Source: JAWSVE01 sp050633885
Lineage (GTDB): Bacteria; Pseudomonadota; Gammaproteobacteria; Pseudomonadales; Cellvibrionaceae
Length of the DNA: 64,000 bases
Direction: 5' to 3'
Assembly (NCBI GenBank): GCA_050633885.1
Contig: JBOEHK010000002.1
Span: forward strand, 806,001 to 870,000
Shown here: piece by piece, positions 46,464 to 56,191 of the stretch
Layout of the letters: each line of letters opens with the position of its first letter
Position numbering within the stretch: the first letter of the stretch is position 1
Program-made: the position numbers and the translations under genes
The notes under the pieces: generated by a model
Databases searched by the model: none
What the model was told of the DNA's origin: nothing
The model's input: the letters and a program-made list of their open reading frames with translations, nothing else

Positions 46464-47051
46464 GTGATTGCTTTACTAAAAGTGTACAGTGTCCCTTTTT
46501 GTGTGAGTATTATTTGCCTTGGGCTCATGTTCGTACCTGATACTGTAGAATCTTATTTTTCCTTTCAGAGAAGAGAGATCATCGAAGGTGAATGGTGGCG
46601 TTTATTAGCTGCCAATTTTTTTCATCTTAATGCAATGCATTTATTCCTTAACATCCTAGGTGTTGTGGGTGTTTGGTTTGTTTTTTCCAATGTAGTTTCT
46701 CCTTTCTGGCAAATAGTATTCCTTTTATCTGGCATGCTCTCAAATACATTATTTGTTTTGCTGTTTCAGCCGTCAATACAGAGCTTTGTTGGCTTATCGG
46801 GAGCTCTGCATGGTGTTTTTGTCGCTTACTGCATCGTAGAGTTCACGGGTAATAAATGGTTGAGTGTCGTAGGGCTGGCGGGTGTGACAGGCAAAATTAT
46901 GATGGAGCAGTTGGGTTTGTCGGGGCAATACGTTGAGCACTTGATCTTGGGGAAGGTTATTGTTAATGCTCATCTTGGTGGAGCAATAGGAGGAATGGTT
47001 GTGGGGATATTTTATCAGGCGTCAGTTATCCTGGCTGAAGGTCGAAATTAG
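46464..47051 (+). CDS. rrtA: rhombosortase
   Basis: 195-residue intramembrane serine protease of the rhomboid superfamily with about six membrane helices. HLNAMHLFLN (54-63) is the rhomboid H-x-N motif; the catalytic pair is S112 in GLSGALHG and H170 in NAHLGG. EGEWWRLLAANFFH is typical of rhombosortases, which cleave GlyGly-CTERM proteins for release or surface attachment, usually of type II secretion cargo. The neighbouring large cytochrome carries that tail. The start is GTG with AAGGA nine bases upstream. Confidence 0.88.
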   Translation: MIALLKVYSVPFCVSIICLGLMFVPDTVESYFSFQRREIIEGEWWRLLAANFFHLNAMHLFLNILGVVGVWFVFSNVVSPFWQIVFLLSGMLSNTLFVLLFQPSIQSFVGLSGALHGVFVAYCIVEFTGNKWLSVVGLAGVTGKIMMEQLGLSGQYVEHLILGKVIVNAHLGGAIGGMVVGIFYQASVILAEGRN

Positions 47052-47124
47052 TATTTCAAAAACCTTAGAGTTGGTAGTCCATACAAAAATATATAGACAC
47101 TGTTCTCAAAATTAAACGAAAATA

Positions 47125-47751
47125 CTAAGCAGTTAGATGTAAACTTGGTCTAGTTTCATTGATGAATTTGCGCTTTACAATGTTGACGACTACGGCGGGA
47201 ACATCAAGGTAGCTTGCTATGTGTTTTGTCGGTATCTGAGCGGCGAGATCAGGGTTTTCAGAGACAAATATATGTAAGCGTTCGTCCTGATTTTTTTGGA
47301 GTAGGTCTTGTAAGCGATTTTGAAGTTGCAGTGAATTACGTGACATTGCAAGTAGGTACCAATGGTCTAAATCATGGTGCTTTTCAAGAATGTTCAAAAA
47401 AGCCTGACAAGATATTCGATACAACTTTCCTTCTGTCATCATGCTAATTGAGGAAGCATTTCCTCTGTGGTTTTTAAAAGAGGAGAGGGCTCCAATAACT
47501 GAAGGGCCACGATGAAAAGCTCGGTTTAGTTCACTACCGTCATTTTTGTCTGCGAACTCGCGAGCGATACCGTCAGCAAGAAAGTAAATATGATCAGGTA
47601 CGATGCCTTGAACTTGTAGATATAAACCATTGTTAGCGTGCACTGCTTCAATGGATTCAGACAGTGCGAACCATGCAGACAGGCTAATTTTATTCTGGGG
47701 GTCAAAGGAAGATTTTAATGTCGCGAATTCGACTTGATCTTGATGATTCAT
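47125..47751 (-). CDS. Crp/Fnr-family regulator, divergent
   Basis: 208 residues. An N-terminal cyclic-nucleotide-binding-like beta-roll (about 40-125: GIVPDHIYFLADGIAREF, GPSVIGALSSF) is followed by a dimer helix (DLDHWYLLAMSRNSLQLQNR) and a winged helix near 170-200 (IPTKHIASYLDVPAVVVNIV). The phosphate-binding Arg-Ser of Crp is not evident, so it may not bind cAMP. No Cys cluster for an Fe-S centre is present. It is divergent from the SARP regulator, and the two may be linked. Confidence 0.75.
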   Translation of the reverse strand: MNHQDQVEFATLKSSFDPQNKISLSAWFALSESIEAVHANNGLYLQVQGIVPDHIYFLADGIAREFADKNDGSELNRAFHRGPSVIGALSSFKNHRGNASSISMMTEGKLYRISCQAFLNILEKHHDLDHWYLLAMSRNSLQLQNRLQDLLQKNQDERLHIFVSENPDLAAQIPTKHIASYLDVPAVVVNIVKRKFINETRPSLHLTA

Positions 47752-48179
47752 ATATTAATACAGCTCTTTCATAACGAATTATCGAACAGTGAGTATCTAC
47801 GTTATGTTGCAGCAGCTTCAATTCCTTTTGTGCTGATATAAAAGAAGTCCGACTTTGTAATTCTTTCAGTAGAACTTGTGAGTCTATTCAGTAGCCAGTA
47901 GCCAGTAGCCAGTCAGTTCAGTAGATAACCTTTGAGATATTAAATGTATTGTTAGATGCTAAATCTATTTGAAGCTTACACTTAGATTATCCACTGTCTT
48001 GATGATGCTTATTATTGACACAAAAGGTTACAACTAGGGTTACAGGTTTGCTAAAAGGGTTAACCAAGTCAAATATCGAAAATTTTTTAAACTGATAAAG
48101 GTACGACTGATTAGTTTTGACTTCTGAAATTAGGCTTCATTTTTTTAATTTAAGAAATTTTAAAAGGTAATGGGTAAGA
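47752..48179. other. divergent spacer between two regulators
   Basis: 428 bp without a credible gene. It contains three tandem CAGTAGC units (47889-47909), a TTGACA box (48015-48020) without a good -10 element, and GGTTACA at 48026-48032 and 48038-48044 with GGTTAAC at 48058-48064. These direct repeats upstream of a SARP gene could be its operator. Confidence 0.5.
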
Positions 48180-51100
48180 ATGTTAAAAGCGAAATTTAGG
48201 CCGCCAAAATTACAAGATGTTGTTGAGCGGCCGCGACTAACAAGTCGGATGTCTGAAGCTTCTAGATCAAAAAGTATTTGGATGACAGGAGCACCGGGCG
48301 CAGGAAAAACAACGGCAACCTTGCAGTATTTGGAGTCGACAGGGGTTCCGTATTTTTGGTATCGATTGGATCAAGAAGATAGCACTCCCGCGGGGTTTTT
48401 TGAAAGCGCGAAAGCTCTCACTGAAGGTCTTGGTCGAAGTCTCGATGGCCTCCCTAATTTTACATTATCAACGAGCGACAATATTTATCGTTTTGCACAA
48501 AGTTTTTTTGCCCAGCTTTTTGAAAATTGGCAAGCCCCCTTTTATTGCATCATTGACGATTATCCTGATGTGCCAAGTGATTCAGTTCTGCATCGATTAG
48601 TGGCAACTGCTATTGGTTGTTTGCCCAGTAACTGCCATATTATTGTGTTGAGTCGGACCTTGCCAAGAGGCGATTTGGTTAGGTTGCTCGTGAATCGAGA
48701 CATTGCGCTTATTGATAAGGATGAAATTTTATTTGATCAGGATGAGATGCATCGTTTTTTACATTCGAATGATATTCATGATGAGGAAGAAATTAAAAGA
48801 ATAAGATCTCAAGCAAAAGGCTGGGTTGCTGGAGTCATTTTATTGTTACACGGAAAAAAAGATGTAGATATTAAATCTTTACCCGTTGATACCAATGACC
48901 ATCAAATGCTCTTTGAGTATTTTGCAAGAGAAGAGTACAACAATTACGATGAAGAATTAAAAATAATTTTAAAAAACACATCGCTCCTTCCTCAGTTTAA
49001 TTTAAGCATGGCTGAAGCTTTAGCCGGACTTCCGATAGAATCCGTTGAAAAATATTTAAATGAGCAGCATAAATCTGGGCATTTTGTTGAAAAAAGAGAT
49101 GTGGATGGCGTGATCAAATATCAATACCATCCGTTGTATCGACATTTCTTGAAAGGAATGGGGCAGCAAGGGGCTAGCTCAAAAGAACAAAAAACGATTA
49201 TGTTAAAAGCTGCGTCGTTAGCTATTGCTGATGACCAAATTGAAGTAGCTGCTAGTTTAATGGCCGGTGCTCAAGATTGGGATAATTTAATAACATTGTG
49301 TATAGAGCAAAGTAATAATGTACTAGATAAAGGAAGGAGTGGTGAATTTTTATGGTGGGTAAACAAGATTCCAGATGAAAAGAAAGAACAGAGTCTTTGG
49401 TTGTTGCTATCTCAGGCTCGAGCACTTCATATGGAAAATAATACGAAGGCTTTAGATGTTTATCATAACGCTTTTAAGATTGCGCAATTGGATGAGGATG
49501 TGAATGGAATCTTCACAGCTTGGGCTGGAATTTCGTTGATATATGTTACTGATTGGGGTGATCTACACAGAATAGACCGGCATTTAGAAATATTTGATCA
49601 ATACAAAAGTCGGTATGCTGAATGCAGTCAAAATGCAATAAAAGTTTTTAGTATTTGTGCATTGTGGTGGTGCGTTAATTGGCGAACGCCTGATAATTTT
49701 GATTTTGAGCAATTAGAGAAAAACTCTGTTGCTATGTTACAGGAAAATAAAAATCCATCGCGGCGACTTCAATTGTGCTCAGCTTTAATGTGGCATTATT
49801 CCCTGCGAGGAAAATCTCACTACGCAGAATATGTTGAAGCCGTTGCTGTTCAAGATGTATTGCATCAGTCTATTGACCCTTTTGTTCTTTGGAATGCTAA
49901 TAATACTAAAAATTTATATTTTGCTATTGCCGGTAAGCTTGATGATGTTGACGCTGCGACAGCAGAGTCTAAAAGGTTTGCGAGTCGCTGGAGCTTTCCG
50001 AAGGGAGGGTTAGCGCAGTTTGAAATTGCTTATTCCCACCTTTTGGCAGGAGACGCTGATTCTGCAAAGGCATCAATGGAAAATATAAGGGCTGAGAATT
50101 TAGAGAAAACGTTAGAAAAAGCAGTCTACCAAGTCTGTCAGGGGTGGTATCTTTGTGAAGTTGAAGAATATGAAAAAGCCATATCGGTATTAGAGTCAGC
50201 TAAAAAAGATTGTGAACAGACAGGCTATGTTCTTGGTCTACATATATGTAATTATTTACAAGTTTTTGCTCATGCAGATCCTCCTGACACAGAAACCCCA
50301 GACTTTTTTTTGAATCAATTAAAAACTATTCAGCAATATACTTTTTCTAAACATTTAGAGCTAAAAGTCTTGTTAGCTGAGGCATGGTTAAGCCTTAAAA
50401 ATAATGATGTGAATTGTACAGCCAATGAGAAAGTAAGGCTGGCTCTTGTTTTTGCAAGAGAAAATGGAATTATTAATTACTTTGGGAAACTGAGTAGCAT
50501 GCTGTCTACAATTTATAGCTACGCGCTGAGTGAAAAAATAGAAATAGAGTATGTATTAAAATTAATCGCAATCCAGAAAATAAAACCTGATAATTTTGGT
50601 CGAGTTTTGCCTGACTGGCCTTGGTCCGTGCGGGTTAGCACGCTAGGTGAGTTCTCGATTATTGTCAATAATCGTGTGTTAGATCTATCTCGGCAATCGG
50701 CTAGGCCTTTACAGTTGTTAAAATTTTTAATCAGTCGTGCTCGTACGCCTATTCCAGTACCAGAGCTGATTGAGTCCTTATGGCCCGAATTAGATGGAGA
50801 GAAGGGTGCGAATAACTATAAAGTGACTCTATCAAGATTAAGAAAATTGATTGGAAAAGAAAGTGTCATCCAAAGCGATAATAAATTATTTCTTAGCAGG
50901 TCGCATTGTTGGATAGATGCATGGGTTGTACAAGGACTTGTTAAAAGAACTGAGACTGAAGAGTTTTGGCTAAATGAACAATTGAATCGTTCCCATCGAT
51001 TGCTTGAACTGTGTCAAGGTGCTTTTTTACCTAACGACAGCGATTACTGGTTGGTTTCGTATCGTGATGATATTCATAAAGATTATCTAAGCTTATTAAG

Positions 51101-51347
51101 GTCAGTTGCTGAAGGTTTTGTGGAGAATGGAAAGTTTTCAGAAGCTATTGAATTAGGGCACAAGGGTTTATCGATAGACGATACCAGCGAGCCTATTTAT
51201 AGCGCTATGATGACGGCATACAATAAATTAAATCAACAGGATGCGGTGAAAAAAATATACCAGCAATACCAACAAATACTACAATCAAGATACAGCATAG
51301 AGCCTTCGAGTAATATGAAACAGCATTATCAAACCATGATGGTTTAA
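48180..51347 (+). CDS. STAND ATPase/SARP-type transcriptional regulator
   Basis: 1055 residues. The N terminus is a MalT/AfsR-like NTPase with Walker A GAPGAGKTT at 37-45 and CIIDDY as a probable Walker B near 123-128. The middle (about 340-800) is helical with TPR-like repeats. Residues about 814-900 form an OmpR-type winged helix (RVSTLGEFSIIVNNRVLDL, VPELIESLWPELDGEKG), followed by a bacterial transcriptional activation (BTAD) domain to the end. The DNA-binding part is C-terminal here, the reverse of actinobacterial AfsR. It probably integrates a ligand signal with ATP. The target is unknown; the neighbouring rhombosortase locus is a candidate. Confidence 0.85.
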   Translation: MLKAKFRPPKLQDVVERPRLTSRMSEASRSKSIWMTGAPGAGKTTATLQYLESTGVPYFWYRLDQEDSTPAGFFESAKALTEGLGRSLDGLPNFTLSTSDNIYRFAQSFFAQLFENWQAPFYCIIDDYPDVPSDSVLHRLVATAIGCLPSNCHIIVLSRTLPRGDLVRLLVNRDIALIDKDEILFDQDEMHRFLHSNDIHDEEEIKRIRSQAKGWVAGVILLLHGKKDVDIKSLPVDTNDHQMLFEYFAREEYNNYDEELKIILKNTSLLPQFNLSMAEALAGLPIESVEKYLNEQHKSGHFVEKRDVDGVIKYQYHPLYRHFLKGMGQQGASSKEQKTIMLKAASLAIADDQIEVAASLMAGAQDWDNLITLCIEQSNNVLDKGRSGEFLWWVNKIPDEKKEQSLWLLLSQARALHMENNTKALDVYHNAFKIAQLDEDVNGIFTAWAGISLIYVTDWGDLHRIDRHLEIFDQYKSRYAECSQNAIKVFSICALWWCVNWRTPDNFDFEQLEKNSVAMLQENKNPSRRLQLCSALMWHYSLRGKSHYAEYVEAVAVQDVLHQSIDPFVLWNANNTKNLYFAIAGKLDDVDAATAESKRFASRWSFPKGGLAQFEIAYSHLLAGDADSAKASMENIRAENLEKTLEKAVYQVCQGWYLCEVEEYEKAISVLESAKKDCEQTGYVLGLHICNYLQVFAHADPPDTETPDFFLNQLKTIQQYTFSKHLELKVLLAEAWLSLKNNDVNCTANEKVRLALVFARENGIINYFGKLSSMLSTIYSYALSEKIEIEYVLKLIAIQKIKPDNFGRVLPDWPWSVRVSTLGEFSIIVNNRVLDLSRQSARPLQLLKFLISRARTPIPVPELIESLWPELDGEKGANNYKVTLSRLRKLIGKESVIQSDNKLFLSRSHCWIDAWVVQGLVKRTETEEFWLNEQLNRSHRLLELCQGAFLPNDSDYWLVSYRDDIHKDYLSLLRSVAEGFVENGKFSEAIELGHKGLSIDDTSEPIYSAMMTAYNKLNQQDAVKKIYQQYQQILQSRYSIEPSSNMKQHYQTMMV

Positions 51348-51479
51348 ACTGAAATTCCAAGATACTCAATACGAAAAATTAATAGACGCTAAATTATTTA
51401 CTATTACGAAAGACTGCTATTGTGACAGATTGAAAAGTTTTTACTGGGGTAGCATCGTTAATTGTTTGTAAAAGATAAG

Positions 51480-51953
51480 TTATAAAAGATATGTTTCGTT
51501 GATCGGAATAAAATTATTGGCGGAGTCAATTAACGTGTTTGCTGTTAGAGCAGGAACGCCATAAACAACTGTATTTGTATTGTCATCTTTTTTTATTTTT
51601 TCTAGTAAAAGATCAAAGTCTCCATCACCAGACAATAAAACCACTGTATCCACATTGTTTGCACAACTCATGACGTCGATAGCGATACCCACATCCCAAT
51701 CCCCCTTGGCTGAGCCATCTGCTCTTTGAAGGAAAGGCTTTAGTTTGACAGTGAAGCCAATTTTTTTGAGAGCATTTTGAAATTGAAGTTGTTTCTCGTC
51801 GCCGCGGTGTATGGCGTAAGCATTTGCGATGACAATATCACCGAGTTTGTTGATTTCATTCCATAGATGACGATAGTTAAATTGCCGTTGGAAAGTTTCT
51901 TTCGTTGTATAATAAATGTTTTGTACATCTACAAAAATAGCAATTTTATTCAT
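51480..51953 (-). CDS. NYN-domain (LabA/DUF88-like) protein, putative ribonuclease
   Basis: 157 residues, a lone NYN (PIN-like) domain. The acidic metal-binding residues are visible in IFVDVQNIYY (D9), KGDWDVGIAIDVM and LLSGDGDFDLLL. Family members cut RNA or act in gene silencing. It lies 52 bp downstream of the DEAD-box helicase gene on the same strand and may share its transcript, which suggests a joint role in RNA handling. Confidence 0.85.
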   Translation of the reverse strand: MNKIAIFVDVQNIYYTTKETFQRQFNYRHLWNEINKLGDIVIANAYAIHRGDEKQLQFQNALKKIGFTVKLKPFLQRADGSAKGDWDVGIAIDVMSCANNVDTVVLLSGDGDFDLLLEKIKKDDNTNTVVYGVPALTANTLIDSANNFIPINETYLL

Positions 51954-52005
51954 TCGACAGTCTTCCCAATCAATGATATTAACTGTGTTTTCTGTTTTTG
52001 ACGAA

Positions 52006-53373
52006 TTATTTAGGCATCGCTATTGGTTTTCTTCGGCTCTGAGATGATGATTTTTTTTGCGTATTGTTCGAATTATTATTTTTCACAGTGTTGTTACTCT
52101 TCTTTTTACCATAAGGGCTATTTTTAGAGTCATTGCCACCGTACGTATTTTTTGAACGATTATTTGTTCGTTTTTTATGATTGTTTTGTGGTTTTTTCGG
52201 TGCTCTGACTCGGCGATTGAGATCTGATGCTGGAAGATCATGATCTGGTTCGTAACCGTCTATTATTTCTCGGGGCAGAATTTTTTGGATCAATCTTTCA
52301 ATGTCCGAAAGAAGTTTAAACTCATCTGCACTGACTAAAGAAATAGCTTGGCCAGTTGCTCCAGCTCTGCCGGTGCGCCCGATACGATGAACGTAATCTT
52401 CTGGCACATTGGGTAAATCGAAATTGACCACTTGTGGCAGTTGATCAATATCCAAGCCTCTTGCAGCAATATCAGTAGCCACTAAAACGCGAACAGTGTT
52501 GCGTTTAAAATCTGCAAGCGCTTTTGTGCGAGCGCCTTGGCTTTTGTTTCCGTGAATAGCGGCAGCTTTAATTCCACCTTCATTAAGGTAGGTGGTTAAC
52601 TTATTCGCACCATGTTTTGTTTTACTAAACACCAGTACTTGTTGCCACTGGTTATCGACGATGAGCTCAAGAAGTAGCGAAGGTTTTTTCTTCTTCTCGA
52701 CAGGGCATATCCATTGTTTGACGCTTTGGGCCGTGGAATTGGCGGGCGCAACTGAAATTTCTGCAGGGTTGTTGACTAAACCTTTTGCAAGTTTTCGTAT
52801 GTCGTCAGAAAAAGTCGCTGAAAATAATAAATTTTGTCTTTTTTGAGGCAATAATTTGATCACTTTTTTAATGTCATGAATAAAGCCCATATCAAGCATG
52901 CGATCGGCTTCATCCAAAATAAAGACCTCAACTTGGTTAAACTTGACGGCATTTTGATTAAAGAGATCAAGCAGTCTTCCGGGGGTGGCAACAAGAACAT
53001 CGACACCTTTTCGAAGCTTCATCATTTGAGGGTTTATTTTGACTCCGCCGAATACAACAGTAGATGTTAATGGTAAGTGTCGGCTATAAGTAGCGACGCT
53101 CTCACCGACCTGTGCAGCGAGCTCACGGGTGGGTGTTAAGATTAATGTTCGAATATGATTTGAACGGACGCGCTCGCCATTGGAAAGTAGCTCGAGTAAC
53201 GGGAGGGTAAATCCCGCTGTTTTACCTGTTCCCGTTTGTGCTGCCGCCATGACATCTCGGCCTTCCAGAATAAAAGGGATAGCTTTTTCTTGTATAGGTG
53301 ACGGCGTGCTATAACCTTTTTCAGATACAGCTTTCAGAATTGGGTCAGATAAACCGAGGGAGGAAAAACTCAT
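52006..53373 (-). CDS. DEAD-box RNA helicase, RhlE type
   Basis: 455 residues. The helicase core has FSSLGLSDPILKAV and the Q motif GYSTPSPIQ, motif I AQTGTGKT, Ia PTRELAAQ, II DEAD, III SAT, V ATDIAARGLDID and VI HRIGRTGRAG. Residues about 385-455 form a basic Asn/Lys/Ser-rich tail (NNHKKRTNNRSKN) that may bind RNA. The start at 53373 matches RhlE proteins; a start 36 bases upstream would add 12 residues. Likely roles are ribosome assembly or mRNA decay, mainly in the cold. RhlE subtype rests on overall pattern. Confidence 0.9.
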   Translation of the reverse strand: MSFSSLGLSDPILKAVSEKGYSTPSPIQEKAIPFILEGRDVMAAAQTGTGKTAGFTLPLLELLSNGERVRSNHIRTLILTPTRELAAQVGESVATYSRHLPLTSTVVFGGVKINPQMMKLRKGVDVLVATPGRLLDLFNQNAVKFNQVEVFILDEADRMLDMGFIHDIKKVIKLLPQKRQNLLFSATFSDDIRKLAKGLVNNPAEISVAPANSTAQSVKQWICPVEKKKKPSLLLELIVDNQWQQVLVFSKTKHGANKLTTYLNEGGIKAAAIHGNKSQGARTKALADFKRNTVRVLVATDIAARGLDIDQLPQVVNFDLPNVPEDYVHRIGRTGRAGATGQAISLVSADEFKLLSDIERLIQKILPREIIDGYEPDHDLPASDLNRRVRAPKKPQNNHKKRTNNRSKNTYGGNDSKNSPYGKKKSNNTVKNNNSNNTQKKSSSQSRRKPIAMPK

Positions 53374-53585
53374 ATAATATCTCAAATGGAATTGCGACTT
53401 GTCTATCAAGTCGCTTTGGCTGCGCAGCTTACCGGATAGGGGCTGCCAGCGCTATTAATTACGGTTATTCCCATTATTAATGTTTGGCGAAATTACGGGA
53501 CTAAAATTGTGAAGATTATAGCGGCAGGGATTAGGCTTGAAGAGGTGAGACGTGTAAAAACAAAAATTTAACCGCAAAGCGAGAA

Positions 53586-53621
53586 TTATTTCCTGGCTTA
53601 AACGGTTAAGTCGGGAAATAA
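53586..53621 (-). terminator. hairpin after cti
   Basis: TTATTTCC-TGG-CTTAA and TTAAG-TCG-GGAAATAA pair around ACGG. It lies 32 bp past the cti stop. Confidence 0.5.
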
Positions 53622-53652
53622 AAAGCAGTTGCTGGTTTTACCTTTATTAAAT

Positions 53653-56013
53653 TTAACGATTTTCTATTCGATTAAAATCAAAAATACCGGATTCAAGTGG
53701 TGACATCATCTGTGCTTTTTTATAAAGCTCGTCACTAATTTTCCAAAAATACTGATCTGTTCTCCGTACGCCAAATCTATCTAAAAGTTGAGAGTAGTCA
53801 GCTTCACTTTCAATAGAGCTCATTAATTCAACCATCTCAGGAATTTCTTTTACTGAAACGCTTAATAAGGCATTAGGGTAAGCACCGATAAACCCGTTGG
53901 CAATTGTTAAGGTGTCTTCATTTTTTAAGTGGCGGTCATCTTCAGAAAACATCGACGTAATATTGGTATATTTATTATTACTGAGTAATGTTAAAGCGCC
54001 GTAGCTTTCGATGTTAATAAAAAGAGATTGCGGAAGTATTGCGGCAGCGATACCTTCCACTTGATTTAATTTTTTAAGTGCCTCGATTGTCGATTCTGGA
54101 AGGTCTGATGCCTGAAGCTCGTACTTTTTGTGCGCTATAGCACCCCCGAGGTGAGTCTTTAATGCTTTGTATAACTCCAGTTTGGGTTGTTCTGTTGTAT
54201 AGCGTTGAGACGTTTTGTCGGCATCTTCTTGAAAGTAAGCTTGAAAGTAATCTTCAACCTCATCAGTGGCATTTCGGTACCAATGGCTCACTTCGCTGGC
54301 TCGAGCTTCGTCGGGTAAAAATGCAAGAAAATTCATTTCAGATTCCATACGTAAAAAGTCCATATACATTCTTGTCATAGCCTGATGCGAAACGGTGCCA
54401 AACACATCAAAACCGGCGACTAATAAATAATGTATTCTTTCAAGAATGGGGTAATCAATAACCCAAGCCGTTTGAGGTGGTTCGCCCACAAGCCCCTGTA
54501 AAACAGTTGCGCTATCAAAATGCCTAAATACCGTTAGCGCGGCATTTGGATTTTTTTTATCGCCATTCCAGATCATTGATAAACTATTTTGATTGGTACC
54601 TTCATAGTGTTTTCGAACAAATTCTCCTTTTGCTTTTAGATAGCGCTGTTGTGATTTGGCATAGGTCCGCCAATGGCTGATGGACCAAAGGCCGCTTTCA
54701 GCCGCTGCTGGCATGCGTAAGTGTTTATCTTGCTTTGATAAAAATTGAGAAAATTCTTTTGTGTTCATTTCGCTAGGTGTGACAAAGAACACCCAAAAAT
54801 TATCTTGAATAACATTGAGTGCGATAGAGCCTCTACAGACAGCACCTTTGATAAAATTCATGATGGTGTATTGACCTTCGTCCAATAAAAACGAATGCCT
54901 GATAAAAGCGGGGATTTCCTCGAATGTAATAAATGGATTAGATGCTTTTTCTATTTCATAGCTCGGGAGGTGAGTAACAGAATAGTCTGTTTCAAAAAAC
55001 CATTCTGTCCATTTTTGTTTTCTTGCTGCGTCTAACAAGTAAGGCATGTGTGTTTTGTCGATGATGCTGGAGGGGTCTTTCCATAATCGATAATAAACAC
55101 GACTTACCTTTGGATCATCGTAGGGGCGTCGAGTGCTAATTCGTTCAATGGATTGTCCGGGTGGTGTCTTCGAGCGAACTAATTTAAAAAAAGGTGTTTC
55201 ATTGCCGCTGTCTTCAAAATATATGTGAGCTAGGTATAAGTGTTCAAATAGATAGCGTGAGACAACCCTTTCTTTTGTGGAGTCCCCGTTCAAAAAAGAT
55301 TCCCATATTTCGATGTTGTTGAGAATATTTTTTGCTAAAGGTTTAGGTGTTCCTGATTTGGCGCCTTGAGCTAGCCAAGCATGAAGATCTGTATATTCCT
55401 GATCTGGGATGTCTGGCATTCCAAAAGGCATACCCCATAAAGGCTTTTCTTCAGCAAAGCTGTTAAAGTTTTTGATGGTTGTACACTGTTGTTCTCGCTC
55501 TAAAGAAAAGTCAAAAGTGTCCGGTAATATTTTCCCATCGGGTAGCGGGTTTATTTTTTTGAGTTCAAGCATTCTCGCCATCAACCCCGCTTCTATGTTT
55601 TTTTCTGGAGAGTGCTGGTGTTCATTAATGACAGGGTGAAAATCAATTTCTCGCCATTCTGACGTTGTTTGTGCATCTTGAAATAACCGTGTTTGTCTTC
55701 CTTCCAGTAAACGACGACCGTTATAAACTCGCTCATCAATACCTCCTCGCAGTATCCCTTGATAAGACTCTAGTTTTAATTGGCAGGGAGCGTCGTAACA
55801 GCCATGGCAAACAACACATCGCTTTTCCATGATAGGTCGGATATGTTGTTCGTAAGTAAGGGGTTGAGATTCTGAAGAAGTGTATTCAAGCGGATCTGAG
55901 GAGCCGAATAAGGAATCAAAATTCAGAGCTGAGATGGTAACGCATCCTATCAACAGTACAATGGCGAGACACAGAGTTGCGATACGCTTGTTAAAAAGTA
56001 ATAAGATATTCAT
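53653..56013 (-). CDS. cti: fatty acid cis/trans isomerase
   Basis: 786 residues. Cti converts cis-unsaturated fatty acids of membrane phospholipids to trans, stiffening the membrane against solvents or heat. One haem site, C66-VVCH, follows QHIRPIMEKR, as in Pseudomonas Cti. The N terminus has a hydrophobic signal ending in the lipobox LIGC (Cys24), so this version may be a lipoprotein; described Cti enzymes are soluble periplasmic. WLAQGAKSG and HYEGTNQNSLSMIWNG also fit the family. Confidence 0.88.
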   Translation of the reverse strand: MNILLLFNKRIATLCLAIVLLIGCVTISALNFDSLFGSSDPLEYTSSESQPLTYEQHIRPIMEKRCVVCHGCYDAPCQLKLESYQGILRGGIDERVYNGRRLLEGRQTRLFQDAQTTSEWREIDFHPVINEHQHSPEKNIEAGLMARMLELKKINPLPDGKILPDTFDFSLEREQQCTTIKNFNSFAEEKPLWGMPFGMPDIPDQEYTDLHAWLAQGAKSGTPKPLAKNILNNIEIWESFLNGDSTKERVVSRYLFEHLYLAHIYFEDSGNETPFFKLVRSKTPPGQSIERISTRRPYDDPKVSRVYYRLWKDPSSIIDKTHMPYLLDAARKQKWTEWFFETDYSVTHLPSYEIEKASNPFITFEEIPAFIRHSFLLDEGQYTIMNFIKGAVCRGSIALNVIQDNFWVFFVTPSEMNTKEFSQFLSKQDKHLRMPAAAESGLWSISHWRTYAKSQQRYLKAKGEFVRKHYEGTNQNSLSMIWNGDKKNPNAALTVFRHFDSATVLQGLVGEPPQTAWVIDYPILERIHYLLVAGFDVFGTVSHQAMTRMYMDFLRMESEMNFLAFLPDEARASEVSHWYRNATDEVEDYFQAYFQEDADKTSQRYTTEQPKLELYKALKTHLGGAIAHKKYELQASDLPESTIEALKKLNQVEGIAAAILPQSLFINIESYGALTLLSNNKYTNITSMFSEDDRHLKNEDTLTIANGFIGAYPNALLSVSVKEIPEMVELMSSIESEADYSQLLDRFGVRRTDQYFWKISDELYKKAQMMSPLESGIFDFNRIENR

Positions 56014-56191
56014 AGGTATTCTTCGTTTGTGAGAGAAATATCAAGATAGTCACTGGCTAACAATACAATACGAAAGAAGTAGGATATCAGATTTACTGAG
56101 AATGAATTGGTTCTTGTGAAGAAAATAAACAGGGGCTTAAAACAACCAGTGGAAAGGTTGTTTTAAGCAATGCGGTGCGACGGTGTGTCGA

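Noticed and set aside
47889..47909. Possible CRISPR from the CAGTAGC repeats
   Set aside because: The units are 7 bp with no spacers; it is a simple tandem repeat.
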